DNA from: Arachnopeziza araneosa
Lineage: Eukaryota; Ascomycota; Leotiomycetes; Helotiales; Arachnopezizaceae
Assembly (NCBI GenBank): GCA_003988855.1
Contig: QYAI01000084.1
Span: 62,001 to 126,000, forward strand
Length of the DNA stretch: 64,000 bases
Direction of reading: 5' to 3'
The notes below the pieces were generated by a model. That model saw nothing but the letters and a program-made list of their open reading frames with translations. It ran no database searches and was not told the origin of the DNA. The stretch's first letter is position 1. Each line of letters opens with the position of its first letter. The translations under genes and the position numbers were made by a program. This document shows, one piece after another, positions 54,832 to 64,000 of this stretch.

Positions 54832-57180
54832 TCACTCCGAAACAACAACGACCTTGACCTCGCTGTTCAAGATCTCCTTCCCAAGCAGCGCGCCATCAGG
54901 ACCCACGCTCAGCGTCCCCTTCACGTTGCCCTCGCTATCCACGAGCTGCGTTTCCGCGCCGGGGCCCGCGTGATACAAGCGCACCTCGACCTCGTTGACA
55001 TAGTCATAGACGGTGCGGCGCTCCTGCTCCTTGCCCAGGACCAGGACGGTGTTCTCGCGGACGTAGAGGGGCAGGGTATCGAAGCCGTGCGTCTCGGTGA
55101 GCCAGGCGGGGCCGGAGCGGACCGCGCCGGAGAAGAAGGCGGTCCAGCGGCCGGGGGGGAGGTAGAACTGGACGGTGCCGGAGGCGGCGAAGACGGGGGC
55201 GGCGAGCAGGCGCGCGCCGAGCATGAACTGGCGGTCCAGGAACCAGGCCGTCGGGTCGTCGGGGAACTCGAGGCAGGTGGCGCGGATGCTGAGCGGGAGG
55301 CCGGCGGCGGTGGAGGCGGCGGCCTGTGCGGCCAGGTACGGCATCAGGCGGGCCTTGAGGGCGGTCCAGCGGGCGAGGGTGCGCGTGCAGCTGTGCGGCG
55401 AGGGCGAGTCGGCGTCGATGGTCCAGGGCACGCGGTAGCTGTTGCTGCCGTGCAGGCGGCTGTGCGAGCACAGGAGCCCAAAGGCCACCCAGCGCTTGTA
55501 GATCCACGGCGGCGGCGCGCCCTCGAAGCCGCCGATGTCGACGCTCCAGAAGGTGAAGCCGCAGAGGCCGAGGGAGAGCCCGCCGCGCAGGGATTCCGCC
55601 ATGGCTTCCGGGGTGGATTCGCAGTCGCCGCCCCACTGCAGCGGGAAGCGTTGGGACCCGGCGGTGGAGGCCCGCGCGAAGAGGACGGCCTCGCGGGCGC
55701 CGTAGCGTGTCTGCAGCGCCTCGTACACGATCTTGTTGTAGAGGAAGGCGTAGTAGTTGTGCATCTTCTGGGGGTCGACCGTCGGGTCGTGCCACTGGAT
55801 GTCCTCGGTGGGGATCCTCTCGCCGAAATCCGTCTTGATGGCATCGACGCCGCTGTCAAACAGCCGCTCCATGCAGCCGACAAACCACGCCGTGGCTTCG
55901 GGGTTGGTAAAGTCCACGATGCCCATCCCCGCTTGCCACAGGTCCGTCTGCCAGACGTCGCCGTTCTTCCGCTTCAGCAGGTACCCCTTCTCTGCTGCCA
56001 TCTTGAACACGGGGGATGCCTGCGCGAGATAGGGATTCGTCCAGACGCAGACCTTCTTGACCAATCCCGCCGCCTTGATGCGCCTAATCATGCCCTTGGG
56101 ATCCGGGAACATGTCCTGATCAAAGACGAAATCGCACCAGTGGAAGGCCTTGAGCCAGAAGCAGTCGTAGTGGAAGACCTCGACGGGGATGTCGCGCGCG
56201 CGCATGCCCTCGAGGAAGGCGTTCACCGTCTCCTCGTTGTAGTTGGTGGTGAAGGAGGTCGAGAGCCACAGGCCGAAGCTCCAGCTCGGCACCCTGCCCG
56301 CGCGGCCCGTCAGGGTCGTGTATCGGTACAGGACCTCCTTGGGGGAGGGCCCGTAGATCAGGTACCATTTGAGGCGCTGGCCTTGGACGCTGGTCTGCAC
56401 GCGGCACGAGCGCTCGCTCCCGATCTCGAGCTCGACCTGGTCCGGCGTGTCGATGAAGATGCCGTACCCGCAGGAACTCAGCCAGAAGGATATGTTCTTG
56501 TACGCTTGCTCCGAGGACGTGCCACCGTCCGCGTTCCATAACGTGATGCTCTGGCCCACCTTGTTGAAGGCGCCGAAGCGCTCACCCAGACCATGCACGC
56601 TCTCGCCGACGCTGAGCGTCGTCTGGGTGAACATGTAGTGCTTGAAATTCCTCATGTCGGCCAGCTGCATGCGGTTGCTGGGCGCCGGACTGTAGGCAAA
56701 TCCCACGCTGTGGTTGAGCAGCGATGTGAGATGCTTGGATCCGTCCGTGGATTGGAACTGGATGTCGAAGGTGTGTTCATCCGAGCTGACTGTAGCGCTG
56801 AGCGAGCCAGATGACAGCGTCGTGCCTCTATCTGACGTAGAAATCTCGGCACCATCTTGCGGTTTTCCCGCTGGGAAGAGATCAAAATGCGGTCCTGAAT
56901 CAATGGCTCCAGACCAGTGCGTGGCTTCAACCGCAATGACGCCGTCAAAGACTGCTTCGATATCCTGGAGTTGTGAGTCTTCTGCCACTGCGAGTCTCAA
57001 TCTACTTACAATCGTCACCGTAGGCAAGTTCAGTGTATCGCCTCTCGATCTGATCTTCTTCGTCGGACACAGCAGCGATATCGCCCGCCCGTCTGGCCGG
57101 TGGGTGATGGAATAGACCTCCTCTGCGTACTCGGGTGCCTTGCCCTCGAGCGGCATCCACATGCCATCACGAAACTTCAT
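54832..57180 (-). CDS. Glycoside hydrolase family 31, alpha-xylosidase-like, cytoplasmic
   Basis: A single exon of 782 residues. There is no signal peptide; the start MKFRDGMWMPLEGKAPEYAE with RGDTLN nearby matches the N-terminus of YicI-type alpha-xylosidases. The fold landmarks are HGLGERFGAFNKVGQ, the (beta/alpha)8 barrel entry VPSWSFGLWLSTSF, VEVFHYDCFWLK, the nucleophile Asp in DAIKTDFGERIPTED (about residue 450), the acid/base Asp in QWGGDCESTPEA (about 518) and FWSVDIGGFEG. The KTDFGE form rather than DMNE is typical of alpha-xylosidases, so isoprimeverose or xylosylated xyloglucan fragments are likely substrates (inference from family). Its 3' two-thirds are very GC-rich. It is convergent with the GH3 gene and near a permease and a regulator. 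Confidence 0.93.
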   Translation of the reverse strand: MKFRDGMWMPLEGKAPEYAEEVYSITHRPDGRAISLLCPTKKIRSRGDTLNLPTVTIVSRLRLAVAEDSQLQDIEAVFDGVIAVEATHWSGAIDSGPHFDLFPAGKPQDGAEISTSDRGTTLSSGSLSATVSSDEHTFDIQFQSTDGSKHLTSLLNHSVGFAYSPAPSNRMQLADMRNFKHYMFTQTTLSVGESVHGLGERFGAFNKVGQSITLWNADGGTSSEQAYKNISFWLSSCGYGIFIDTPDQVELEIGSERSCRVQTSVQGQRLKWYLIYGPSPKEVLYRYTTLTGRAGRVPSWSFGLWLSTSFTTNYNEETVNAFLEGMRARDIPVEVFHYDCFWLKAFHWCDFVFDQDMFPDPKGMIRRIKAAGLVKKVCVWTNPYLAQASPVFKMAAEKGYLLKRKNGDVWQTDLWQAGMGIVDFTNPEATAWFVGCMERLFDSGVDAIKTDFGERIPTEDIQWHDPTVDPQKMHNYYAFLYNKIVYEALQTRYGAREAVLFARASTAGSQRFPLQWGGDCESTPEAMAESLRGGLSLGLCGFTFWSVDIGGFEGAPPPWIYKRWVAFGLLCSHSRLHGSNSYRVPWTIDADSPSPHSCTRTLARWTALKARLMPYLAAQAAASTAAGLPLSIRATCLEFPDDPTAWFLDRQFMLGARLLAAPVFAASGTVQFYLPPGRWTAFFSGAVRSGPAWLTETHGFDTLPLYVRENTVLVLGKEQERRTVYDYVNEVEVRLYHAGPGAETQLVDSEGNVKGTLSVGPDGALLGKEILNSEVKVVVVSE

Positions 57181-57891
57181 GATGTCTCTTCACACAAATA
57201 TACTTACTCACGACAAGAAAAAACACGGCGAGATCAGCCCCAGAATGCGCCACGCCAGAAGTATTTGTGAGAAGAGAAATGCCCGCTCGGTGCGAGGTGC
57301 GAGGTGCGGTCCTGTGAGATCTTCTCTCCCTCCGCTAGCTGCCGCAGACGGTTCGTTGTCCATCATCAACTGCCGCCGGTCACCTCAGCAGTCTCGAGAG
57401 TTTCTCCATCCGTTCGTTCTCTCCTTCCTCTTCCAATCGATGGAAAATCGAACGTTGTCGCACCTGCCGAGCCCCCGCCGAGCCCCCGCAGATCATTAAT
57501 TCCCCCTGCCCTTCCCCCGCCCCTTCCCCCACTTCCCCCACCGCCGCTCCGGTTCCCGAAGCCCGAAGCCCAGCCCCATGGACACCAGCCCCATGGACAC
57601 CGGCCCTTCACTACCGATGGGCTGGGGCGGTCGGTGGCCGCTCTTTCTTTCTTCCTTGGGGGGAGCGGTGTGGGGAAGCGCCCGCTTGGCCGTAGGGGGA
57701 AGGCAATTATCATGTGCTTGCCTGTTGTGCTTCTGGGGCGTCCGTTGCACTGATATTTCCATCCAAGTTCCCACTCGTAATACAATGGCCATTTGATCAA
57801 TCCATCGTGACTTCAAGTTCGAATACAACTACCTATCCTACATTATTGCCAGCGAGGTATTCATCATGACTTTTGAGTTTGAATATAATTC
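57181..57891. other. Intergenic, GH31 promoter region
   Basis: About 710 bp, with a C-rich stretch at 57500-57560. Near 57830-57920 there is a short duplication (ACTACCTATCCTACATTATT..CAGCGAGGTATTCATCA, then a similar copy) leading into the end of the regulator gene. No gene is recognised. Confidence 0.5.
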
Positions 57892-60800
57892 CTACCCTAC
57901 ACTATTCGACAGCGAGGTATTCATCAACGCTGACAAAATAGCAATGAAATTTTCCGCAGCGCCCCAGATAGCACCAAGTGGTCCTTCGCTCTCATCTCTC
58001 CTCTCCATATTATGATCGTCGTGACTCGATAACAGCTTGATGCCTTCTCGCAAGATCTTTCCCGCCGAATTTGGGCGATTGATATCGCCAATCTGAGCCA
58101 TGTAGGGCGTCATCTGGTCGCCAAAACGCACAAACAACTGGATGAGCTCGTCGTCACACGGTCGGTCGAGTTGGATCAGAGATGTTCCATGACTTCCCAG
58201 CTGTTCTAGGCCTCCTGATATCTGTGTATGAGGCGACAAAAGATTGTAGTGGTCGGGGCTGCCGTGATGCTCCGAAGTGGGATGCCGCCGTTGCAGAGCA
58301 CGATCTGAATTGGTATGTGACGATTCGCTAGCTCGGCGAATCCTGTCATCGTCAACTCTACGCGGTTCATAAACACCGTCAGCAGGCTGTGACTTGACTG
58401 CTAAAGTTGACACGCTGAAGGCCCAGATGATCAAGGTAGCTAGATATTTAGCGAATGGTTCGATGACAGCACCACAGCTATATCTACGCAGGTGCCAGAA
58501 AACAGAACCTGCATGAATGATCGCCAATCGCGCTTTAGACTGATCATACACAGCCCAGTCAACGAGATTCTTGGGGAGCCCCTGCTCTTGCATAGTGGGA
58601 TAGAGGTAAGAATTAGAGTGGTTTCGAGACCCCTGATGAAATATCGCTTTCGCAAACTCTTGAAGGTCAGATACCGGGGCCAACAAAACAAGTCGAGAGA
58701 GATGAAGGTGCAAAACGGTAGGATGCTCGAAACCAGATGCTTGAAGAATTGTGGTGTATGCTGACCAATGTAGCACATCAAGGCAGTCACAACTTCCATT
58801 TATCCACCTGGAAACCACGGGATTAGTCTGTGGCCGCGCTGCACTCTCCCGTGTGACTGGCTGATTAGGTTCACTTAAAGATGTTGGGACCCAGTCTGAT
58901 AAACTGTCCTTATGATACCTAGCAACTTCCCACACTCGACGGTACATGCCGTGGATCAGGAGAATTCTGCTCAGCTCACCAAGGTTTGGTACGAGTATTT
59001 TTTCAGTATAGAGCACATTAAGTGCAGAACCAAGTGATGGTGGTCCTGTGAATATAAGTTAGTCAGGCAATGTAATCCAATCGAGCTGAGACGAACCGCT
59101 ATTGAGAATGAGTAGCTGCGACATAGGAGGCACCGGTTTATCCCAGATTTGTTCCGGACATGGTAAAGGCGCCTTTCCATCCGAAAGATCCATGTGAGTT
59201 CGGAAATCGGTTTCGTATGCCATCATACAGTCAAGCATCTGTCAATAAGTTAGCCGAATTGATCCTCGAAGATCTCACAATGATCTTACCCATACAAAGT
59301 ATCCCGCTCTGCATCTAAGTTCTCCTTCGAGCCATTGTTGCCAGACTTGATCTCCTTCTCTCTCAATAACATGGGCGGCTCGCAAATAATTGTAGTGATT
59401 TGACGTCAACGCCTGGCTCTCGATGCAAGTGGTCACCAGATTAGCGCGGTCCTCTTTGGCTAGACTGACTAGCCTTGGATTTCGACTGTGAAACATCCCC
59501 AAAACATTCAGAATGCGGGCCTGCAGAATTTTAAGTCCTTGAGGTGACTCGGATCTTGAAAGGCCGAAAATTCCGGGAAACTCGGTGTGACTGTTGTCTG
59601 ATATTGTAGCTAACTTCAACAGTTCATACGCTAATTCTTGCAAGAACTCGCTATGTTTCCGTACATATCTCGTTCTCATGTAGCAAGCTCCAATGGCGGA
59701 GATGGTGATTTCCAACAGGCACCCATTTCTACTATTCAGAAAAGTTCCTTTGTGCAAAAGAGGAAAATTTTCATGAAATTTGTCGAAATATAATCTAGCA
59801 AATAAGTTGAGTTCTTCCAGGGATGGCAAATTGCCTACGTGAGACACAGCAATTTGCCGCCGCGATGGATGTTGCAAATATTCTGTAAGAGCAATGTATG
59901 ACTCAGAACCCCAGATCGCTGACTGGCCGTCCAGATCTGAATAAACGCCGAAAATTCTTGAGTTATCGTGATTACTCTGGTTGAGATGAATGTCTGTTTG
60001 ACTGCCAAAGAGTAGGCGATTCTGCTGTTGTCGGCGAGCCGGAATTGGTAATCTTGCTCCTTCTCCATCAGCATAAAATATTGGAGCCTCAAATGGCGTC
60101 TCGACCACCGACATAGTTTCTGCTGGAGATGAAGCAGTGCTATGATTTGAAATCGAATTATTTTGTCTTCAGTTTAGATTAGATTTGGATTTTTCGGAAG
60201 GGCCAGCCAATACTAACCGTTCCCTCTGTTGCAGAAGCTCCCTTGGAGTCTCTCTTGTGAAAGGGTACTGCGAGTCGACCCCTACAGACTTTCCTGATTG
60301 AAGCAACAAGGCACTCGGACCTCGATTGGTCTGAGGAATGTTGTTTGAGGGAATCCAATTGATTTTAGAGTAGTTATAGATGCTTCCAATATTTACTTCG
60401 CTAACGTGGGGGACGAGACAAGCACCTGGGATTATAGTTTGGTCTGGTTCAATGAAGCTCCGGGAGAGCGATTGATCTTCAGCACTCATCGCAGATTTTT
60501 CTGACAAATTCCTTTGTGCAGCAGAATTTGTGGCAGGCGGAGATACTCCAGAACCATCGGCATCATGTGATTGTCCGGAGCCTGGACTGAAATCCAATAC
60601 TTCGACGAGTTGATTTGACCACATGTTCTCTTTTGGCATCGATTCAAAAACCTGACTGTTTGATGCGTTTTCAAAAGATGTTGCCGCTGTGCCGGAGTCG
60701 TGATCACTTTCTATCACGATTGTCTCGTCGCGAACATTCTCTCTCGAGATTGGTCGAGAGTCTAAGAATTAGTCCAGATTATCAACTGCTTTGATTTACA

Positions 60801-61259
60801 CTTACGATTTCTTCTTAAGGGGTATCCACATTGAAGATCTCTGCTCCTACAGCGGTGGCAGACAGTTCCACCCGAACATTTCACTCTTGCACTGGCGCAG
60901 GCTACACAAGCCCGAGTGTATCGTCGAGGGCCATCTGCTGCGACTCCCTTACGACTCATTTCATGACTAGATTGATGCCGCCTGAGAACGTCGCTAAATC
61001 TGGATTAGCCATCAAGATTTCTCGATGCACCTGAATCGATTTTTTACAGTCTTGCGAATCGCCGTGTGCACTCGCCACAAGCAAAGGGTTTCTCAGCTGT
61101 ATGACCCCGTTCATGCCGTCTTAAATGGTCTATTCGCGTAAAGACCTTGCCACAGGTGTTACATTTGATATCTTGCATCTCCAGGTCCTCACTGTCGCCA
61201 TGATCTTGTGGCGACGTGGAAACCGACCTTGTTCTCGCAACATGATCGTTTTGCGACAT
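57892..61259 (-). CDS. Transcription factor with both C2H2 and Zn2Cys6 DNA-binding domains
   Basis: Six exons, 61259-61048, 60993-60806, 60761-60218, 60166-59290, 59238-59097 and 59045-57892, with introns of 44-54 nt. They sum to 3117 nt and encode 1038 residues. Residues about 32-85 hold two C2H2 fingers (CNTCGKVFTRIDHLRRHERG, then CGECTRRFARLDVLRRHQSS), the second rebuilt across intron 1. About 15 residues later comes the zinc cluster ACVACASARVKCSGGTVCHR with CRSRDLQCGYP. The Fungal_trans domain follows (LFARLYFDKFHENFPLLHKGTF, YFVWMLDCMMAYETDFR across intron 4). This is a nuclear regulator of the dual-finger class known from many ascomycetes. Its position between GH31 and the sugar permease suggests it controls the local glycoside genes, which is inference. 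Confidence 0.9.
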
Positions 61260-61802
61260 TGCTAGGGCGAGGAAATCATGAATTTAAAGAGTCATCATGG
61301 GAGAGTGGTAGTGGCTAGGGGTTGAAGTAGTATTGGGGCCTGAGAGTAAAGATTTATGACTTGGTTGCATTTTGTCAACGGAGAGTAAGGAAGAACAGGG
61401 CCTGTGGACGCTAGGATCTGGGGTTGGCTGGCCCGCTACCCCTCCAAAATCCTCAAATCACCACAATTTTCTGTTCACATTATCCGGGTCTACGGCCGAC
61501 CGCTGACGAGAAGATCGTGGCCATTGTGGCACCCTTAGCGAGACACCCTGAAATTCGATTTCTACAAAACCATCGAATTTCAGATTCTTTTCTTGATTGA
61601 CACGCTGATGCTTTATTTGTCCGTTTTAGGCTTTAAGCCCTGACAGTAATTACAATCATTAAAACGAGAAACTTGCTACTGTTGCAAACAACCAAATCTT
61701 GTGCAGCCAACCTCGGACTCTGACAGCATATACGATGCCTACAAAAGGAAGAATGAAACAGCCTCTTGACCCAAGATGATCGAATCTACGATATCAAACC
61801 GC
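61260..61802. other. Intergenic between regulator promoter and permease 3' end
   Basis: About 540 bp. The only frame, 61766-62023 plus, lies mostly over the permease gene on the other strand and is not supported. Confidence 0.5.
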
Positions 61803-63459
61803 TCAATTATTTCCCTTCTCGTCCGTCGCAATTTGCACCTCATACGCATCAACATGCTCCTTCGAGAAGTTACGGGCTGAGACCTTTCTTGCAAACAAAA
61901 TATCCAACTCCTCGTACGTGCGTCCGCGGGCTTCAGGGAGACGGAAATAGGCCCAGAGAAAGGTCAAAAAGGCAGTACCTCCCCAAAAGAAGCCTGTCTT
62001 CCCAGATGCGTTCCACGCAGTAGGGTTCATGAAATATGGCTCGAGGACCTGGGAGACGATGTTTATTATCTGGTATGCCGTACGCGCAATAGATACCGTT
62101 AGTGGTCGAAGACGCACCGAGGATGTTTCGGAGACGATGGCGTAAGCGATGGGGCCGACGGTCAAAGAGTATATAAAGAGCCAGAAGATACAAAATGCGG
62201 CTTCTGACCATATTGCACTTGTGGACGAAGTAGCAGAGTTTATAATCCCGATTATGAGCAGTGTGGCGCACAAGATGCCTTGGCCGGACACATACAAAGT
62301 CCTCCTGCCAAAGTGCGCGATTAGGAACCAAGACAAAATAGTGCCTAAGAACGCGATCGCTGTGCCGCCAAGGTTAAGTTGATATGCGTGGTCCGGGTTC
62401 ATGCCAGCGGTTGTGAAGAAGTAGCTGGGTGAGTAGGCAAAGGAGCTCCCAGAGAGAATCTGTCCAAGGAAGGCCATGCAACAAATCTCGGTGCGGCGAA
62501 GGTTGCTGCCCTTGAAGCATTCTATGTAGTTCGTTTCCTCTTTGATCTGCGATTCGATATTCACAGTGTGTACCATCATAGCAAGCTGACCGTTGATTTG
62601 TTCCTCGGTTTTTACTCCTCCTAAACGACGGAGATTATGCTTCGCATCATCTAGGCGATCCTTGCGAACAAGATACCAAGGACTTTCGGGAGCGAAGAAA
62701 CATCCGACCATCAGGGGTAGCGGCCAGGCCCACTGAACAGCGAAAGGGATTCGGTAAGCCCATTGATCTTGGCGATGAATCAACCCTTCGAGAACTCCAG
62801 CTGCGATGAACTGACCAATGGCCCAGCACAAGTTGACATAGGTTGTGAGATACCCTCGCAGGTTGGTTGGGCAAACTTCGGACGCATATGAGGGGCCAAC
62901 GATGGCGAACACTCCCCAAGAAAGACCGCATAGAATCTGGCCAACAAGCAAGACGGCGGGAGAATTGGCGAAGAAGACGATGAAGATGAAAGCATTCATG
63001 AAGAATAGCGCTCCGATCATGACTTTTCGGTAACCAAACAGAGATATCAGGTAGCCATTCAACATACCGCCTGTCACCAAATATATCAGCAAGAAGTAGC
63101 TTAGAGGTACCAGCCAACATACCGAAGATAGTCCCTACAGTACTTCCCATATTCAAGCCCGATTGCCATGGCGCAGAAACCTGGTATCCAGTCTTGCCAC
63201 CATAGTCGTGGCCATATTTCTTTGCGAATTGGGGATAGCCGAAAAAGTTACCCATCAGGATCGTGTCGTAACCCTCCATGACTATGCTCATCGAGAAGAC
63301 CATAGACCATAGGACGGCATTCCGGTTGGCACTGAGAGCCTGGAACAAAGTCTGCGAATGCTCTTCGTCTGAAGCATGTTTGGCCTCGACAATGGCGCCC
63401 TGGCCGAGAGCATCTTCGAGGTGATTCGCGGCAGCTTTTTCGAGATTGGTGTCTGCCAT
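61803..63459 (-). CDS. MFS sugar permease, maltose/alpha-glucoside type
   Basis: Two exons, 63459-63123 and 63070-61803 (52-nt intron joining GTIFG to GMLNGYL), encode 534 residues. The N-terminal cytoplasmic tail is about 50 residues, then LWSMVFSMSIVMEGYDTILM begins helix 1. Family motifs are YPQFAKKYG, the loop 2-3 FGYRKVMIGALFF, GLSWGVFAIVGPSYASEVCP, LRGYLTTYVNLCWAIGQ, PESPWYLVRKDRLDDA after helix 6, GRRTLYVSGQG and the C-terminal PEARGRTYEELDILF. These are hallmarks of fungal MAL/AGT1-type proton symporters at the plasma membrane. Acidic residues in the N-terminal tail and the ARNFS C-terminus are not diagnostic. The substrate could be maltose, another alpha-glucoside or a xylosyl-glucose disaccharide. 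It is divergent from nothing in the window and lies downstream of the regulator's promoter. Confidence 0.92.
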
Positions 63460-64000
63460 TTAAGGGAAAGAGTTGAGGAGATGTAACTACTTGAGGGTTG
63501 AACAAGTGCAAATCACTTTCGCCAGCGCAATGCACAAAGATATATTGCTCGACCCATGGGTATAGAGATTCAACTGGGTCTTTATACAAGTCCACAACTT
63601 CAGACCAATAGTGGCCAAGGCGAGATTCTGACACATGACTAGCTCGTCCGAGTCGAACGACCTATGAGGCTTATAGGTGCGAAAATGTCTGAGCTGTGGG
63701 GAACCCTGTCTTGGATTAACCTTGGCCATGCATTTCGCTACCAGCCCGAACAGAAAACATTTCCGCGCCACATGTTCTCCGCCCCACCGGAGTCTGTTGT
63801 GTCGAGATCGCGGACTCTCTGCCGCTTGCAGAACTTCGGAAGTGTCTATGCGCGTCAGTTACTGGTCTAGTGGAAGTATGAAGTACTCGACCTAGTCGGC
63901 TGACTCCGGTGAAAGGCGGCCCACGGAATCTGTCATCAAATTTGAATCGCAGCATGTTTAACGTATGAATTACGGAAGTGCGGCGTATGTAAAAAAGTGA
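63460..64000. promoter_or_regulatory. Upstream region of the permease gene
   Basis: About 540 bp to the window edge. The short frames on both strands are mutually overlapping and without motifs. It presumably includes the permease promoter. Confidence 0.4.

Noticed and set aside
54970..56541. 523-codon open frame on the plus strand
   Set aside because: It is antisense to the GH31 gene and arises from very high GC at third positions. Its composition (Ala/Gly/Glu/Asp/Val) has no motifs.

Overview
The window is nuclear DNA of a filamentous ascomycete (Pezizomycotina). The introns are short (about 40-90 nt, most near 50) with GTAAGT/GTATGT-like donors and CTAA(C/T) branch points. Zn2Cys6 regulators, a cytochrome P450 CYP61, an NLR-type STAND gene and DUF6590 proteins fit the same group. 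A leotiomycete-like host is possible, but that is only an impression from gene content. Gene models were spliced by hand; for most of them the summed exon lengths are a multiple of three and family motifs run across the junctions.

Left part (0-25 kb), ordinary genes: a large putative mitochondrial protein with DPVEEGLKAYD-like repeats (1.1-3.7 kb); a conserved membrane-anchored fungal protein with a one-base frame break (4.5-7.0 kb); a noncatalytic E2-like (AKTIP/FTS type) protein (7.3-8.4 kb); a CCDC124/Oxs1 ribosome-associated factor (8.7-9.4 kb); a 6-kb gene-poor stretch rich in simple repeats; a six-exon MFS transporter of the ZIF1/YCR023C type (15.6-17.6 kb); a large Gal4-type regulator (19.4-22.5 kb); and ribosomal protein eS28 (24.5-24.8 kb), whose three tiny exons are easily missed.

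Middle part (about 23.5-47 kb), an accessory island between eS28 and ERG5. Its most striking content is a two-gene module present twice in inverted orientation. Each module has an atypical zinc-cluster protein gene (here X) and, divergently transcribed across about 770 bp, a C2H2 zinc-finger/DUF6590 gene (here Y). The right copy (32.1-36.5 kb) looks largely intact. The left copy (26.3-30.2 kb) is decayed by stops and frameshifts. An aldo-keto reductase gene lies between the copies. The island also holds an orphan fungal STAND N-terminal domain, an NLR pseudogene that has lost its Walker B segment, a 1.76-kb element with about 145-bp terminal inverted repeats and no transposase, and a large intact gene joining C2H2 fingers to a trypsin-like protease-like domain.

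Right part (47-64 kb): ERG5 (CYP61, sterol C-22 desaturase, with a GC-AG intron) divergent from a Zn2Cys6 regulator with an apparent internal deletion. Then comes a likely glycoside-utilisation cluster: a secreted GH3 enzyme, a 55-bp minisatellite with an assembly gap, a convergent cytoplasmic GH31 alpha-xylosidase-like enzyme, a regulator carrying both C2H2 and Zn2Cys6 DNA-binding domains, and a maltose/alpha-glucoside-type permease. A plausible scheme is import of an oligosaccharide by the permease, cleavage by GH31 inside and GH3 outside, and control by the dual-finger regulator; this scheme is inferred from the neighbourhood.
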